Source: Hahellaceae bacterium (GTDB lineage Bacteria; Pseudomonadota; Gammaproteobacteria; Pseudomonadales; Oleiphilaceae). Taken from it: a DNA stretch of 64,000 nucleotides. A program made the translations under genes and the position numbers. Location: positions 659,382 through 723,381 of the forward strand of contig JADJWY010000026.1 in the NCBI GenBank assembly GCA_016716085.1, in the 5' to 3' direction. Under the pieces are notes generated by a model. It saw only the letters and a list, made by a program, of their open reading frames with translations. It was not told where the DNA came from and ran no database searches. Shown here one piece after another: positions 18,419 to 26,714 of this stretch (positions are counted from its first letter, which is position 1; the number at the start of each line of letters is the position of its first letter).

Positions 18419-19192
18419 ATGACTTCTCGCAGCGTCTTGCAGTGCCTGCTTAGCACCCTTATTACCCTTTTCCTGTCGTCGGTCATCGGCGCTGTCGCCT
18501 GGGCTCAGGAGGTTCATGTTGCGGTGGCCGCCAACTTCAGCCAACCGATGACCCTGCTGGCAGCCGCGTTCGAAAAAAAGACCGGACACCACGCCATTTT
18601 ATCGCAAGGATCAACCGGCAGCCTCTACGCGCAAATTACCCATGGTGCGCCTTACGAAGTATTTCTTGCCGCCGATGAGTCAGTGCCCGCCCGAGTGGTC
18701 AATGACGGGCTGGCGCAGGCGGGTCAGGTTTTCGTCTATGCCATCGGACGCCTGGCCCTCTGGTCTTCGGCCCCCCAGCGGGTTGACCCTCAAGGCGCCG
18801 TGCTCGCCAGGGAAGACTTTAAGCATCTGGCGATCGCCAACCCCAAAACGGCACCCTACGGTGCTGCTGCGATGAGCGTTCTGAAAAATCTGGGGCTGCT
18901 TGAGTCGCTGAAAGATCGTCTGGTTGAAGGCGAAAGCATCACGCAAACTTTTCAGTTTGTGAGCACCGGGAATGCTGAACTGGGTTTTGTAGCGTTATCG
19001 CAAATCCAGCAGGATGAACAGCCGGTTGCAGGGTCTTTCTGGCTCGTCCCCGAATCCCTGCATGCGCCGATTCGCCAGGCGGCAGTTCTGCTCAAGCAAG
19101 GTGAAAAAAACGAGGCCGCCCGAAGCCTGGTGAACTACCTGCAGAGTGACGAGGCCAGGGCAATCATTCGTCGCTTTGGCTATGCGTTTTAG
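18419..19192 (+). CDS. modA: ModA-like molybdate-binding protein
   Basis: Periplasmic binding protein of 257 residues. A signal peptide spans about residues 1-29 (ending AWAQ) and the mature part begins EVHVAVAANFSQPM. SQGSTGSLYAQI and NPKTAPYGAAAM are typical ModA segments for molybdate or tungstate. The ATG at 18419 has a GGAA upstream; another in-frame ATG lies at 18407 and the frame opens earlier. No modB or modC follows, so the permease partner must be elsewhere. Confidence 0.83.
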   Translation: MTSRSVLQCLLSTLITLFLSSVIGAVAWAQEVHVAVAANFSQPMTLLAAAFEKKTGHHAILSQGSTGSLYAQITHGAPYEVFLAADESVPARVVNDGLAQAGQVFVYAIGRLALWSSAPQRVDPQGAVLAREDFKHLAIANPKTAPYGAAAMSVLKNLGLLESLKDRLVEGESITQTFQFVSTGNAELGFVALSQIQQDEQPVAGSFWLVPESLHAPIRQAAVLLKQGEKNEAARSLVNYLQSDEARAIIRRFGYAF

Positions 19193-19219
19193 CATATGTG
19201 GCTAACGCCACACGGGTTA

Positions 19220-19825
19220 TCACAACCCGATCCCTCTGAGCCCGTGCTCAACCACTGATTCAAGCTCTGCCAGGCTCAGGCCCACTCTTGCCATTGCTGC
19301 AGTGCCATTCAGAAGGGTGAAAAGAAAACGCACAGTTTCTTCTGCGCTGGAGCAACTCTTCGACAACAAACGGATCGCGTCAGTGTCATCCGTGAACACC
19401 CTCATCAGGGCATTTTGCGTATAGGCTCCCGCTTTGAAAAGCGTTTCCTGTGCATGGTCAGGGATACTATCCCCGGCCGCTTCAGACGCGCACAGTGCGA
19501 CATAACATCCTTTCGGTTTCGAGCTGTCGCACTGACTGGCCACAACCGACATCAGATAATTTTTTAGCCTGTCACGAAGCGGAATGCCTTCCTGAACCAA
19601 ATACTGGCAGTGGGTCCTGGCAACGTGTTCGACATAGTATTCCGTCGCCTGAATAAACAAGGCCTCCTTATTGCCGAAGGTCGCGTACAGACTGGGCTTG
19701 TTGATCCCCATGCTTTCCGTCAAATCTGCCAGCGATGCGCCGCTGTAGCCCTTCTTCCAGAAGACATGCATGGCCGCTTCCAACGCTGTTTCTTTGTCGA
19801 ACTCAAGTTTCCTGCCACCCGCCAA
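19220..19825 (-). CDS. TetR/AcrR family transcriptional regulator
   Basis: Repressor-like protein of 201 residues. The N-terminal helix-turn-helix (about 12-55, FWKKGYSGASLADLTESMG and KPSLYATFGNKEALF) is classic TetR; the C-terminal half is a ligand domain of the kind found in AcrR-like regulators of oxidoreductase genes. It is divergent from the SDR gene, and two palindromic sites lie in the shared gap. Confidence 0.9.
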   Translation of the reverse strand: MAGGRKLEFDKETALEAAMHVFWKKGYSGASLADLTESMGINKPSLYATFGNKEALFIQATEYYVEHVARTHCQYLVQEGIPLRDRLKNYLMSVVASQCDSSKPKGCYVALCASEAAGDSIPDHAQETLFKAGAYTQNALMRVFTDDTDAIRLLSKSCSSAEETVRFLFTLLNGTAAMARVGLSLAELESVVEHGLRGIGL

Positions 19826-19921
19826 AACTGCTCACCTCATTACCATAACGTCAATCGCTTCACGCATTAACCGCATGTGCATTGTAATTAAAATTTGATG
19901 CCTGGGTAGTTGACAGAATTA

Positions 19922-19961
19922 TACCGATCGGTAAAATTCAACTCAACCATACCATTCGGTA
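19922..19961. promoter_or_regulatory. Pair of candidate TetR operators
   Basis: TACCGATCGGTA at 19922-19933 is a perfect 12-base palindrome and TACCATTCGGTA at 19950-19961 is an imperfect copy. Starts are 28 bases apart. They lie in the gap between the TetR gene and the SDR gene. Binding by the adjacent regulator is inferred. Confidence 0.6.
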
Positions 19962-20008
19962 CAAATTTAAACGGGTATAGCTTACCGACAGACACATGGA
20001 GAATACCA

Positions 20009-20746
20009 ATGAACATAACGATCAAAAACAAAGTGGTCCTGGTAACCGGGGCCAACCGCGGTATCGGCAAGGCGATTGTTGAATCCTTTATCCAACATGG
20101 TGCCAAAAAGGTTTACCTGGCGGTTCGCAACCCTGAAAGCACCCTGGACCTTTCGCAAGCATACGGTGAGAAAGTGGTCACCTTACAGGCCGATGTGGGG
20201 GACACCCAATCCATTAACACCCTTGCAGCGCAGACGAAAGATGTACAAATCGTGGTAAATAATGCCGGGATTCTCGAAATCGCAAATCCCCTGTCTGCTC
20301 AGGTAGAGGATGCACTGAACAAGGAGCTCAACGTGAACGTCTTTGGATTGCTGCGTATGGCCCGAGCCTTTGCTCCAATTCTGGAAGCCAATGAAAACAC
20401 AGCGTTCGTTCAGCTCAACTCAGTGGCATCGCTCAAGACCTTCGCAGGTTTCACCACTTATTGTGCCTCCAAGGCGGCGGCCTATTCGATCACGCAGGGC
20501 TTGAAAGAGACGCTGGCCCCCAAGGGCATTCATGTCGTAAGCGTCCACCCGGGGCCGATCAAAACCGACATGGCTGACAAAGCAGGTTTTGAGGTTGGCG
20601 ACTCGCCAGCATGCGTCGCAGAAGGTATTATCGCTGCATTGGAAAAGGGTGAATTTCACGTATTTCCTGACACCTTCGCCAAGCAAATCTATGCGGCATA
20701 CCAGAGTTTTTCGGACGCCATCATTACGGGAGCGGCCACTGAATAG
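20009..20746 (+). CDS. Short-chain dehydrogenase/reductase (SDR)
   Basis: Classical SDR of 245 residues. The cofactor motif TGANRGIG and the catalytic YCASK (Tyr and Lys) with upstream Ser in QLNSVAS are all present, plus NNAG. The ATG at 20009 has GGAG 7 bases upstream; the frame is open further upstream without a good start. It is probably repressed by the divergent TetR protein. Substrate not predictable. Confidence 0.9.
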   Translation: MNITIKNKVVLVTGANRGIGKAIVESFIQHGAKKVYLAVRNPESTLDLSQAYGEKVVTLQADVGDTQSINTLAAQTKDVQIVVNNAGILEIANPLSAQVEDALNKELNVNVFGLLRMARAFAPILEANENTAFVQLNSVASLKTFAGFTTYCASKAAAYSITQGLKETLAPKGIHVVSVHPGPIKTDMADKAGFEVGDSPACVAEGIIAALEKGEFHVFPDTFAKQIYAAYQSFSDAIITGAATE

Positions 20747-20882
20747 TGGCCTCCTTTCATCTCTAAGCGACGACCGTCAGGCGGTTCAGCGTGGGGGATG
20801 AAAAAATACCCGCATATACAAACGTCGACAGCGACATTCCAGAAAAGCAGAATGTCTTGTCGCCGCCATCTGGAATAGACCA

Positions 20883-21278
20883 ATGTCTCGATCCCTTCTG
20901 ATTTTTGCCGCACTGTCCGGCTTTCTCACCGTCGCCCTGGGCGCTTTCGGCGCACACGCGCTCAAATCCATGCTCTCAGAGGACATGCGTGCTGTCTGGA
21001 ATACCGCCGTCACCTACCAGATGTCACACACCCTCGCCCTGCTGATTTTTTGGGGCTTGAGCCAGGCAACGGCACTCTCACGCCTGTGGCTGACCCGCGC
21101 GAGCTGGAGTCTGGTCGTTGGTATGTGCCTGTTTAGCGGTAGTCTCTATCTGCTATGTCTGACCGGACAGCGGTGGCTCGGCGCAATCACGCCGCTGGGG
21201 GGAACAGCCCTTTTACTGGGATGGCTGGCGTTTCTCAAGGCTGCGCTGACGTTTGGACAACAAAAACAGCAATCCTGA
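20883..21278 (+). CDS. DUF423 membrane protein (YgdD-like)
   Basis: Protein of 131 residues with four transmembrane helices and the DUF423 signature ALGAFGAHAL near the N-terminus, plus ITPLGGTALLLGWL near the end. Widespread small inner-membrane protein of unknown function. Its 3' end overlaps the convergent rhomboid gene by 66 bases. Confidence 0.87.
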   Translation: MSRSLLIFAALSGFLTVALGAFGAHALKSMLSEDMRAVWNTAVTYQMSHTLALLIFWGLSQATALSRLWLTRASWSLVVGMCLFSGSLYLLCLTGQRWLGAITPLGGTALLLGWLAFLKAALTFGQQKQQS

Positions 21279-21803
21279 AATCAATCCAAGCGCCGCACCC
21301 TGCCAATGCGCAATCGTCGCCACAGGAACAGACAGTAAGGACGAGAATGCCTGTGGATCAAATGCTGAAGATTGCTCATAAAACAGTTTGCCAGCCACGG
21401 CCGCCAATGCCAGCCACCAGAAAGGGTCGCGCCGATGAACCTCCAGCTGCTGCAGAATCCCAAACACCACCAGGCCATGAAGCACGCCAGAAAAGCCCGC
21501 ATACACAGACAAATGCAAGGCCCAAGCATGCAACCCGGCGCCCAGCATGACGCTGAGCATCACCATAGCTGCAATAAAACACGCCGTCTGGCGCGAAAAC
21601 AGAATGACATACGCCATCGCAGCCCCCGCCAGGTTTGTCGCCAAATGATAGAGGGTGAAATGCGTGAAATGGCACGTAAGCAGGCGATGCCACTGTCCGC
21701 TGTTAACGGCGTCACGCTGATACAACAGCTGATCCCGGAACATGAAATCAGTCCCGGCCAGCGACGCGCCAAGCAAGAGACAGATCCATAGAATTCTAAT
21801 CAT
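21213..21803 (-). CDS. Rhombosortase-like rhomboid serine protease
   Basis: Membrane protein of about 196 residues with six or seven helices. The ATG at 21803 is chosen because it overlaps the end of the padR gene by 8 bases; a longer start at 21857 would overlap it by 62. The rhomboid catalytic serine is in GFSGVLHG and the histidine in AHWQGAALG. This short form resembles rhombosortases, which process GlyGly-CTERM proteins in marine gammaproteobacteria. No GlyGly-CTERM protein is seen in this window. Confidence 0.75.
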   Translation of the reverse strand: MIRILWICLLLGASLAGTDFMFRDQLLYQRDAVNSGQWHRLLTCHFTHFTLYHLATNLAGAAMAYVILFSRQTACFIAAMVMLSVMLGAGLHAWALHLSVYAGFSGVLHGLVVFGILQQLEVHRRDPFWWLALAAVAGKLFYEQSSAFDPQAFSSLLSVPVATIAHWQGAALGLISGLLFLLSKRQRSLEKRQPSQ

Positions 21804-22335
21804 GGGTGCGGAGCGCATCGCGAACTTCGTCCACCCAATCCAAATACGCTTTTTCAATACGAATCCCCAGGCGCATGGTCATATAGGGTAGCAAATAACG
21901 CTTATCCTCCATCGCCCCACTTCGCCTGAGCCCGATTTCGATACGCTCATAGCCCTCTAGGGTATCCAGGTGTTCTCTTTCATGGCGGGCCAACTCCTCA
22001 AGTAACGCTTCTCGCGAGGTATGCCGTCCGGCAAAGATCTTGACCAATAATGGATCTTTCGCCTTGAGTGACTTGGCCGGCTTCAGGAGCCACTCCCGCA
22101 ATTCGGCCATCCCCTGCGGCGTCACACGATAGATTTTTTTGTCAGGTTTTCCCACCTGCTCGACCTGAGTAAAGGCAACCCATCCTTGGTCGGTCAGGCG
22201 TGCAAGCTCCTGGTAGACCTGCTGATGCGTCGAGGACCAAAAGTGCCCCACGCTGGAGTTGAAACGTTTGACCAGGTCATACCCGGTTCCTTCCTCAAGA
22301 TCGAGCAAGGCAATTATCGCGTGTTTGAGAGACAT
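21796..22335 (-). CDS. PadR family transcriptional regulator
   Basis: Regulator of 179 residues with the N-terminal PadR winged-helix (MSLKHAIIALLDLEEGTGYDL) and a C-terminal helical dimerisation half rich in Glu/Arg. Divergent from the FAD oxidoreductase gene, with a palindrome in the gap, so it may control that gene. Its 3' end overlaps the rhomboid gene. Confidence 0.9.
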   Translation of the reverse strand: MSLKHAIIALLDLEEGTGYDLVKRFNSSVGHFWSSTHQQVYQELARLTDQGWVAFTQVEQVGKPDKKIYRVTPQGMAELREWLLKPAKSLKAKDPLLVKIFAGRHTSREALLEELARHEREHLDTLEGYERIEIGLRRSGAMEDKRYLLPYMTMRLGIRIEKAYLDWVDEVRDALRTHD

Positions 22336-22399
22336 ATCGATGCGTTTATCGTAACAAAGAAAACATATTGCCTGAATGTGAACTGCAAATCACCACTGA

Positions 22400-22417
22400 T
22401 ATGCAATTATTTGCATA
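22400..22417. promoter_or_regulatory. Candidate PadR operator
   Basis: TATGCA-ATTATT-TGCATA, an inverted repeat with perfect 6-base arms, lies between the padR gene and the divergent oxidoreductase gene. Its position fits a regulator site; binding is inferred. Confidence 0.45.
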
Positions 22418-22473
22418 ATTGAGTAAAGCGGATTAGGATGAGCAGACAATAACCAACCTCTGGAGGTTTTCGC

Positions 22474-24165
22474 ATGACTGCGGCCGCTCCCCGTAAAAAA
22501 TCACTGACGCCCAGCGCTATCCGTATCGGCAAACGCTACCGCGCCAATCGCATTGATCAGAACTATGATGCAGTTGTTATCGGCTCTGGCATTGGAGGAC
22601 TCACCACGGCTGCGTGCCTCTCGAAACAGGGCAAGAAAGTCCTCGTGCTGGAGCAGCATTACACGGCGGGTGGATTTACCCACAGCTACGCCCGCAATGG
22701 TTATGAATGGGACGTAGGCGTCCACTATATCGGCGACATGGGTTCCCCCCATACACTGGGGCGCAAGCTGTTCGACTATATCACACAGGGTGAACTGAAA
22801 TGGGCGCCCATGGATCCCACCTATGACCGGTTTTACCTCGGTGACGAGCACTATGATTTGGTCGCCGGCCCGGAAGCTTTTAAAGCGGGTCTGCTCAAGG
22901 ACTTCCCGAATGAAGCCCATGCCATCGACACCTATCTCGGGATGTTGAACAAGGTCGCGGGTGCTATGCAGGGGTACACGCTGAGCAAGGCGCTTCCGCG
23001 TTTAACGCTTCCGGTAGTCTCCCGCCTGTTGAAATTCACCCTCCCCGACTACTTTAACAAGCCTACGTACGAGGTTCTGTCAAAATTGACCCGCGATGAT
23101 AAATTGATCGCGGTTCTCACTGGGCAATGGGGCGATTGCGGTATGCCGCCTAAAAAGTCCAGCTTCCTGATTCACGCCCTCATCGCCAAACATTACCTCC
23201 ACGGTGGCTACTACCCGATTGGTGGCGCGTCACGCATGGCAGAAACCATCATTCCCGTGATTCAGGCGTCAGGCGGTGATGTGCTGACCTATGCGGATGT
23301 GAAAGAAATCCTGATTGAAAACAAACGGGCCGTGGGTGTACGCATGGCCGACGGACACGAAATCCGCGCTGCGCAGGTCATCAGCAATGCGGGCGTCATC
23401 AATACATTTGAAAAGCTCCTCCCGGAGAGTGCACGCGCGCTGTGCAACTACACGACCCATCGCAAACATATTCGTCCATCAATGTCACACCTGGGCATGT
23501 ACATCGGGCTCAAAGGCACCGCCGAGGAGTTGGGGCTGCCCAAAACAAATTACTGGATCTACCCGGACCACCGTTACGATGAAGCCGTTGACGCCTTCAT
23601 AGAGGACACCTCGCGTCCGTTTCCGGTCGTTTACATTTCCTTTCCTTCAGCGAAAGATCCGTCCTACGCCACGCGTTATCCCGGACGATCCGCGATTGAA
23701 ATCGTCGCTCCGACGACCTTTGAACAATTCGAACCCTGGAAAGACACGGTGTGGGGTAAGCGAGGCGAAGACTACGATGCACTGAAAGATGCGCTCACAG
23801 AGAAAATGCTGGAGGTTCTCTACAAGAAGTTCCCTCAGTTGCGTGGAAAGATTGACTACTATGATACTTCCACCCCCTTGTCGACCGATTTCTTCTGTCG
23901 CTACAGCCGGGGTGAAATTTATGGTCTCGACCACGATCCAGAACGTTTTGAACAGGACTGGTTACGCCCCTCTACCGACATCAAAGGACTCTGGCTCACA
24001 GGACAGGATGTCCTTAGCTGTGGCGTAGTGGGTGCAATGATTTCAGGGCTGATGACGGCCATTTCGATTGAAGGCCTTCGTGCCGTTCCGCTGATCAAAG
24101 AAATCTTTGTCAAACCGGGCAAAGGCGACTGGGTGAGAACGCCGGCAGAACCCGTCAGCGTTTAA
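22474..24165 (+). CDS. FAD-dependent phytoene desaturase/retinol saturase-like oxidoreductase
   Basis: Protein of 563 residues with an N-terminal FAD-binding Rossmann motif (VIGSGIGGLTTAACLSKQG, about 30-50) and the C-terminal signature LWLTGQDVLSCGVVGAMISG near residue 510. HYIGDMG and overall length resemble the CrtI-like branch that includes all-trans-retinol 13,14-reductase. Substrate in this organism is unknown; no carotenoid cluster is nearby. Preceded by TCTGGAGG as ribosome-binding site and probably regulated by the divergent PadR. Confidence 0.85.
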   Translation: MTAAAPRKKSLTPSAIRIGKRYRANRIDQNYDAVVIGSGIGGLTTAACLSKQGKKVLVLEQHYTAGGFTHSYARNGYEWDVGVHYIGDMGSPHTLGRKLFDYITQGELKWAPMDPTYDRFYLGDEHYDLVAGPEAFKAGLLKDFPNEAHAIDTYLGMLNKVAGAMQGYTLSKALPRLTLPVVSRLLKFTLPDYFNKPTYEVLSKLTRDDKLIAVLTGQWGDCGMPPKKSSFLIHALIAKHYLHGGYYPIGGASRMAETIIPVIQASGGDVLTYADVKEILIENKRAVGVRMADGHEIRAAQVISNAGVINTFEKLLPESARALCNYTTHRKHIRPSMSHLGMYIGLKGTAEELGLPKTNYWIYPDHRYDEAVDAFIEDTSRPFPVVYISFPSAKDPSYATRYPGRSAIEIVAPTTFEQFEPWKDTVWGKRGEDYDALKDALTEKMLEVLYKKFPQLRGKIDYYDTSTPLSTDFFCRYSRGEIYGLDHDPERFEQDWLRPSTDIKGLWLTGQDVLSCGVVGAMISGLMTAISIEGLRAVPLIKEIFVKPGKGDWVRTPAEPVSV

Positions 24166-24173
24166 ATCAGCAT

Positions 24174-24218
24174 GGCAAACCGGAGGACAAGGTCAGCTGC
24201 CCTTACCTCCGGTCTGCC
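24174..24218. terminator. Hairpin between convergent genes, possible bidirectional terminator
   Basis: GGCAAACCGGAGG at 24174-24186 pairs with CCTCCGGTCTGCC at 24206-24218 with one internal mismatch. It sits between the oxidoreductase and the yebG-like gene. There is no strong T-run, so intrinsic termination is only probable. Confidence 0.5.
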
Positions 24219-24224
24219 AGACCG

Positions 24225-24518
24225 TTAACCGCGCTTGCCGATCGCACGAACCTTGTCATCTTCAACTGGCACATCAATGGCCAAAAGCTCGTCTGCCTTG
24301 CCCTTAAACGCCTGCGCCACAGCATCCTTGTGCTCCGCAAATAAAAGACTGATACGCTCACCCAGCTGCTCATCCAGCTCTGGCAGCTGCTTTTCAAGAA
24401 AAGCCTGCAGGTTCTCCGCCAGCTCCAGTTTTTTATCGAGCGCATCGGCCTCGGCCTTACTGGTAAACGTTCGCTTACTGGGATCTCTGTCGCTCATAAA
24501 TAGATTTACCACCGCCAT
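24225..24518 (-). CDS. yebG: YebG-like SOS-associated protein
   Basis: Small protein of 97 residues resembling YebG, a DNA-damage-inducible protein of unknown function. FTSKAEADALDKKLELAENL and the later LLFAEHKDAV match the family. The ATG at 24518 has GGGAGAA just upstream. The expected LexA box was cut in two by an IS insertion about 60 bases upstream, so normal SOS regulation may be lost. Confidence 0.8.
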   Translation of the reverse strand: MAVVNLFMSDRDPSKRTFTSKAEADALDKKLELAENLQAFLEKQLPELDEQLGERISLLFAEHKDAVAQAFKGKADELLAIDVPVEDDKVRAIGKRG

Positions 24519-24578
24519 TGTTGTTCTCCCTTTCGGAACCGTAAAATCAAACTGACTGCAATTACCATAACACAAATA

Positions 24579-24590
24579 CTGTATTTACAT
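24579..24590. promoter_or_regulatory. Left part of a LexA box split by IS insertion
   Basis: CTGT followed by ATTTACAT ends exactly at the left edge of the IS1595 element. The missing half, ACAG, lies at 25685-25688 after the second copy of ATTTACAT. Joined without the element, the site reads CTGT-ATTTACAT-ACAG, a perfect CTG-N10-CAG LexA box for yebG. Confidence 0.8.
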
Positions 24591-25676
24591 AAGGGGTATC
24601 CTGTTAGCACCACAAAGGCGCATAACTGGATACACATCCAGTATGTTATGTCAGCTTTAGGCGTGTGTCGAGGTCTTGACGATATCTCGGTAGGGATATG
24701 GCTGCGTGTGCACTGACTGTTGCATCAACCGGTAAAACAGTAATCCCCGGAAGTTAGAACTTCGCCGGTTGAAGCGAAAGACAAACTCATCCAGATAGGC
24801 ATCTAGATGTGATGGCTGGACGGCACCGTGATGAGTACCTAGTATCCAGCGCTGCAGCAAAGCGGCTACACGATGTACTCCTGCCATTGAAACATGTGCT
24901 GGCTGATCGGCCCCTAACATGACCGTGCGTTGATGTTCATAGCCCAGCTCCTTGATTGACCGGTAAGCTGCAGAACCATCGGTGCGTACAATAGAACCAG
25001 GCTCGATACTATCTTGAACGAAAGGCACAACACAGATTGCCGAGTCATCGGCAATGCGTTGTAGGCGAACACGACCAAACCCTCTTGGCTCCAACATTTC
25101 GATGGCGATAGCAACCAACGTTTTGTTAGTAGAGCTTTTTTTTCTTCTTCGTGGCGGGAGGAGCATAGCGATCTGTGATCGAGAGATAGGTTTCATCAAC
25201 TTCGACCAATCCGTGGAGGCGTTCTCGACCAGGCCGCACCATCGCTTGGCGAAACCTATGCAGCATTGTCCAGGCAGTCTGATAACTACCCAAGCCTAAC
25301 ACTCTTTGAAGCCCCAGAGCATTAGCACCGTGCTTCTGATTGGTAACGTACCAGGCACCCGCAAACCACACACGCAGAGGCGTCCTGGTTTTGTCAAAAA
25401 TGGTTCCGGCAGTGGTGGTTGACTGGAAACGACATGCTGGGCATATCAAACGGCCGCGGCTAGACCGGTAGGGATCAGACTGATTTTTGCATCTTGGGCA
25501 AACGTAGCCCTGAGGCCAACGCAGCCTCTCCGTGTAGGCGAGGCAGGACTCTTCGGTGTGGAACCATTCTGAAAACTGGTTCCAGTTGGTGGGGTAGTCA
25601 TCCCCACCTTTAGGCATTAGTATCTGGTTATCCATCCAGAAATAGTAAACTGTGTGGAGCTAACAGGATACCCCTT
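24591..25676. mobile_element. IS1595-family insertion sequence (ISXO2-like), 1086 bases
   Basis: Both ends are visible: the terminal inverted repeats begin AAGGGGTATCCTGTTAGC and are identical for 18 bases, then similar for several more. An 8-base target duplication ATTTACAT flanks the element at 24583-24590 and 25677-25684, the length expected for IS1595. It carries one transposase gene, frameshifted. The clean ends and target duplication indicate a fairly recent insertion. Confidence 0.92.
24657..25635 (-). pseudogene. IS1595-family transposase, split by a frameshift at an A8 run
   Basis: The N-terminal part (25635 to about 25140) has a zinc-ribbon (CPRC and CPAC pairs) and LVEVDETY with the first catalytic Asp. 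The C-terminal part (about 25140 to 24657) continues in another frame with IVRTDGSAAY, VHRVAALLQRWILGTHHGAV and LDEFVFRFNRR. The switch is at eight A residues (T8 at 25136-25143 on the plus strand), where one base is in excess. Either a disabling insertion or an element that needs transcriptional slippage. Confidence 0.85.
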
Positions 25677-25724
25677 ATTTACATACAGAAAATTATTCCA
25701 CAATTCATCATACGCTGCGGGCTT

Positions 25725-25752
25725 TTGTTTTAGGAAAAAATCACGATATAAT
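25725..25752 (+). promoter_or_regulatory. Promoter of tRNA-Thr
   Basis: TTGTTT at 25725-25730 and TATAAT at 25747-25752 are separated by 16 bases, a good sigma-70 promoter ending 11 bases before the tRNA. Confidence 0.65.
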
Positions 25753-25763
25753 CGCCGCCGGTT

Positions 25764-25839
25764 GCCGGTGTAGCTCAGTTGGTAGAGCAGCGCATTCGTA
25801 ATGCGAAGGTCGTAGGTTCGATTCCTATCTCCGGCACCA
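25764..25839 (+). tRNA. thrW: tRNA-Thr (anticodon CGU)
   Basis: Complete 76-base cloverleaf with encoded CCA end. The D arm is GCTC/GAGC, the anticodon loop TTCGTAA gives anticodon CGU for threonine, and the T arm holds GTTCGATTC. One U-U mismatch is seen near the base of the acceptor stem. The sequence is very close to E. coli thrW. No integrase or attachment duplicate is seen beside it. Confidence 0.95.
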
Positions 25840-25844
25840 GCTCC

Positions 25845-26651
25845 TCAACGCTCGACGATGCCTGCCGGTGGCTTTAACTGCGGATACGCCTCTCGTTCCT
25901 GCAACCGCGCCAACCCTTCATTGAACCGATCTCTGATTGCTTCCTCCCGGAACACAAAGCGGTAGCCTGTTGGAGCAAACAACGAGTGCAGTTTTACGGG
26001 ACGTCCCAATTTCTGATGCTCGACCTCTGTCAGATCCGGATCTGACAGAGCCTGCTGATGATAGTAATTGAATATTTCCCGCTCCATGACGATAAAATCG
26101 GCATCCCTGAGAAAGAGCAGATTGATTTGTAGTCGCTGTTCTGCCACCTCCTGATAATTGGGGTTGGAAAGCGCCATTGCAGCGAAAGACTCGCCCAAAA
26201 AATCCCTTGCCCGCTGAAAGGCAACGATGCGAGCGTTCTGCAGGAAAGACATAGAAAGTTCTTCAGGAAAGTCACGGTAGGACAGGCTAATAGCGACATT
26301 GTGGAAATACACTACGATGTCACTGTAATACCCCTGCGTCACCGAGTTGGGTCGCGCATTAATCAAGGCATCCACCTTCCCCTCATTGAACAGAGAGAAG
26401 GCCCGCTCAAATGGCACATAAACAGGTTTTACCAGGTAGCCACTTCCGTCCATGGCGTCACGCAGGATATCCAGTTCAATGCCAGAATCAGTCTCCTGTA
26501 CGACCCATGGTGGAATTGAAAAACTCACAGCGACCCGCAGAATTTTGGAAGGCGCTGGCTCCTCTGCCCAAGCAGAGACCATCCCACCCCCTAGCAGGCA
26601 GATCAGGCACGCCGCGCTCATGAATAGGTGACATGCAATTCGGGCGGGCAT
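25845..26651 (-). CDS. Periplasmic family-3 solute-binding-like protein
   Basis: Exported protein of 268 residues with a signal peptide (about 1-29, ending SAWA) and a family-3 binding-protein fold, including ILRVAVSFSIPPWV and a substrate-loop like GIELDILRDAM. No transport partners are adjacent, so it may be a stand-alone sensor or belong to a remote transporter. It lies downstream of leuA on the same strand, with a 63-base gap. Confidence 0.72.
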   Translation of the reverse strand: MPARIACHLFMSAACLICLLGGGMVSAWAEEPAPSKILRVAVSFSIPPWVVQETDSGIELDILRDAMDGSGYLVKPVYVPFERAFSLFNEGKVDALINARPNSVTQGYYSDIVVYFHNVAISLSYRDFPEELSMSFLQNARIVAFQRARDFLGESFAAMALSNPNYQEVAEQRLQINLLFLRDADFIVMEREIFNYYHQQALSDPDLTEVEHQKLGRPVKLHSLFAPTGYRFVFREEAIRDRFNEGLARLQEREAYPQLKPPAGIVER

Positions 26652-26714
26652 CGAAGGGGCTTCCAGGCAAAGGCCAAACCCGCAATCTAGCGTATTGCGG
26701 GCACTCCAGGCAAG

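Noticed and set aside
25764..25839. tRNA-Thr as an integration site of a genomic island
   Set aside because: No integrase and no second copy of the tRNA 3' end was seen nearby; the neighbouring element is an IS1595 with its own target repeat.
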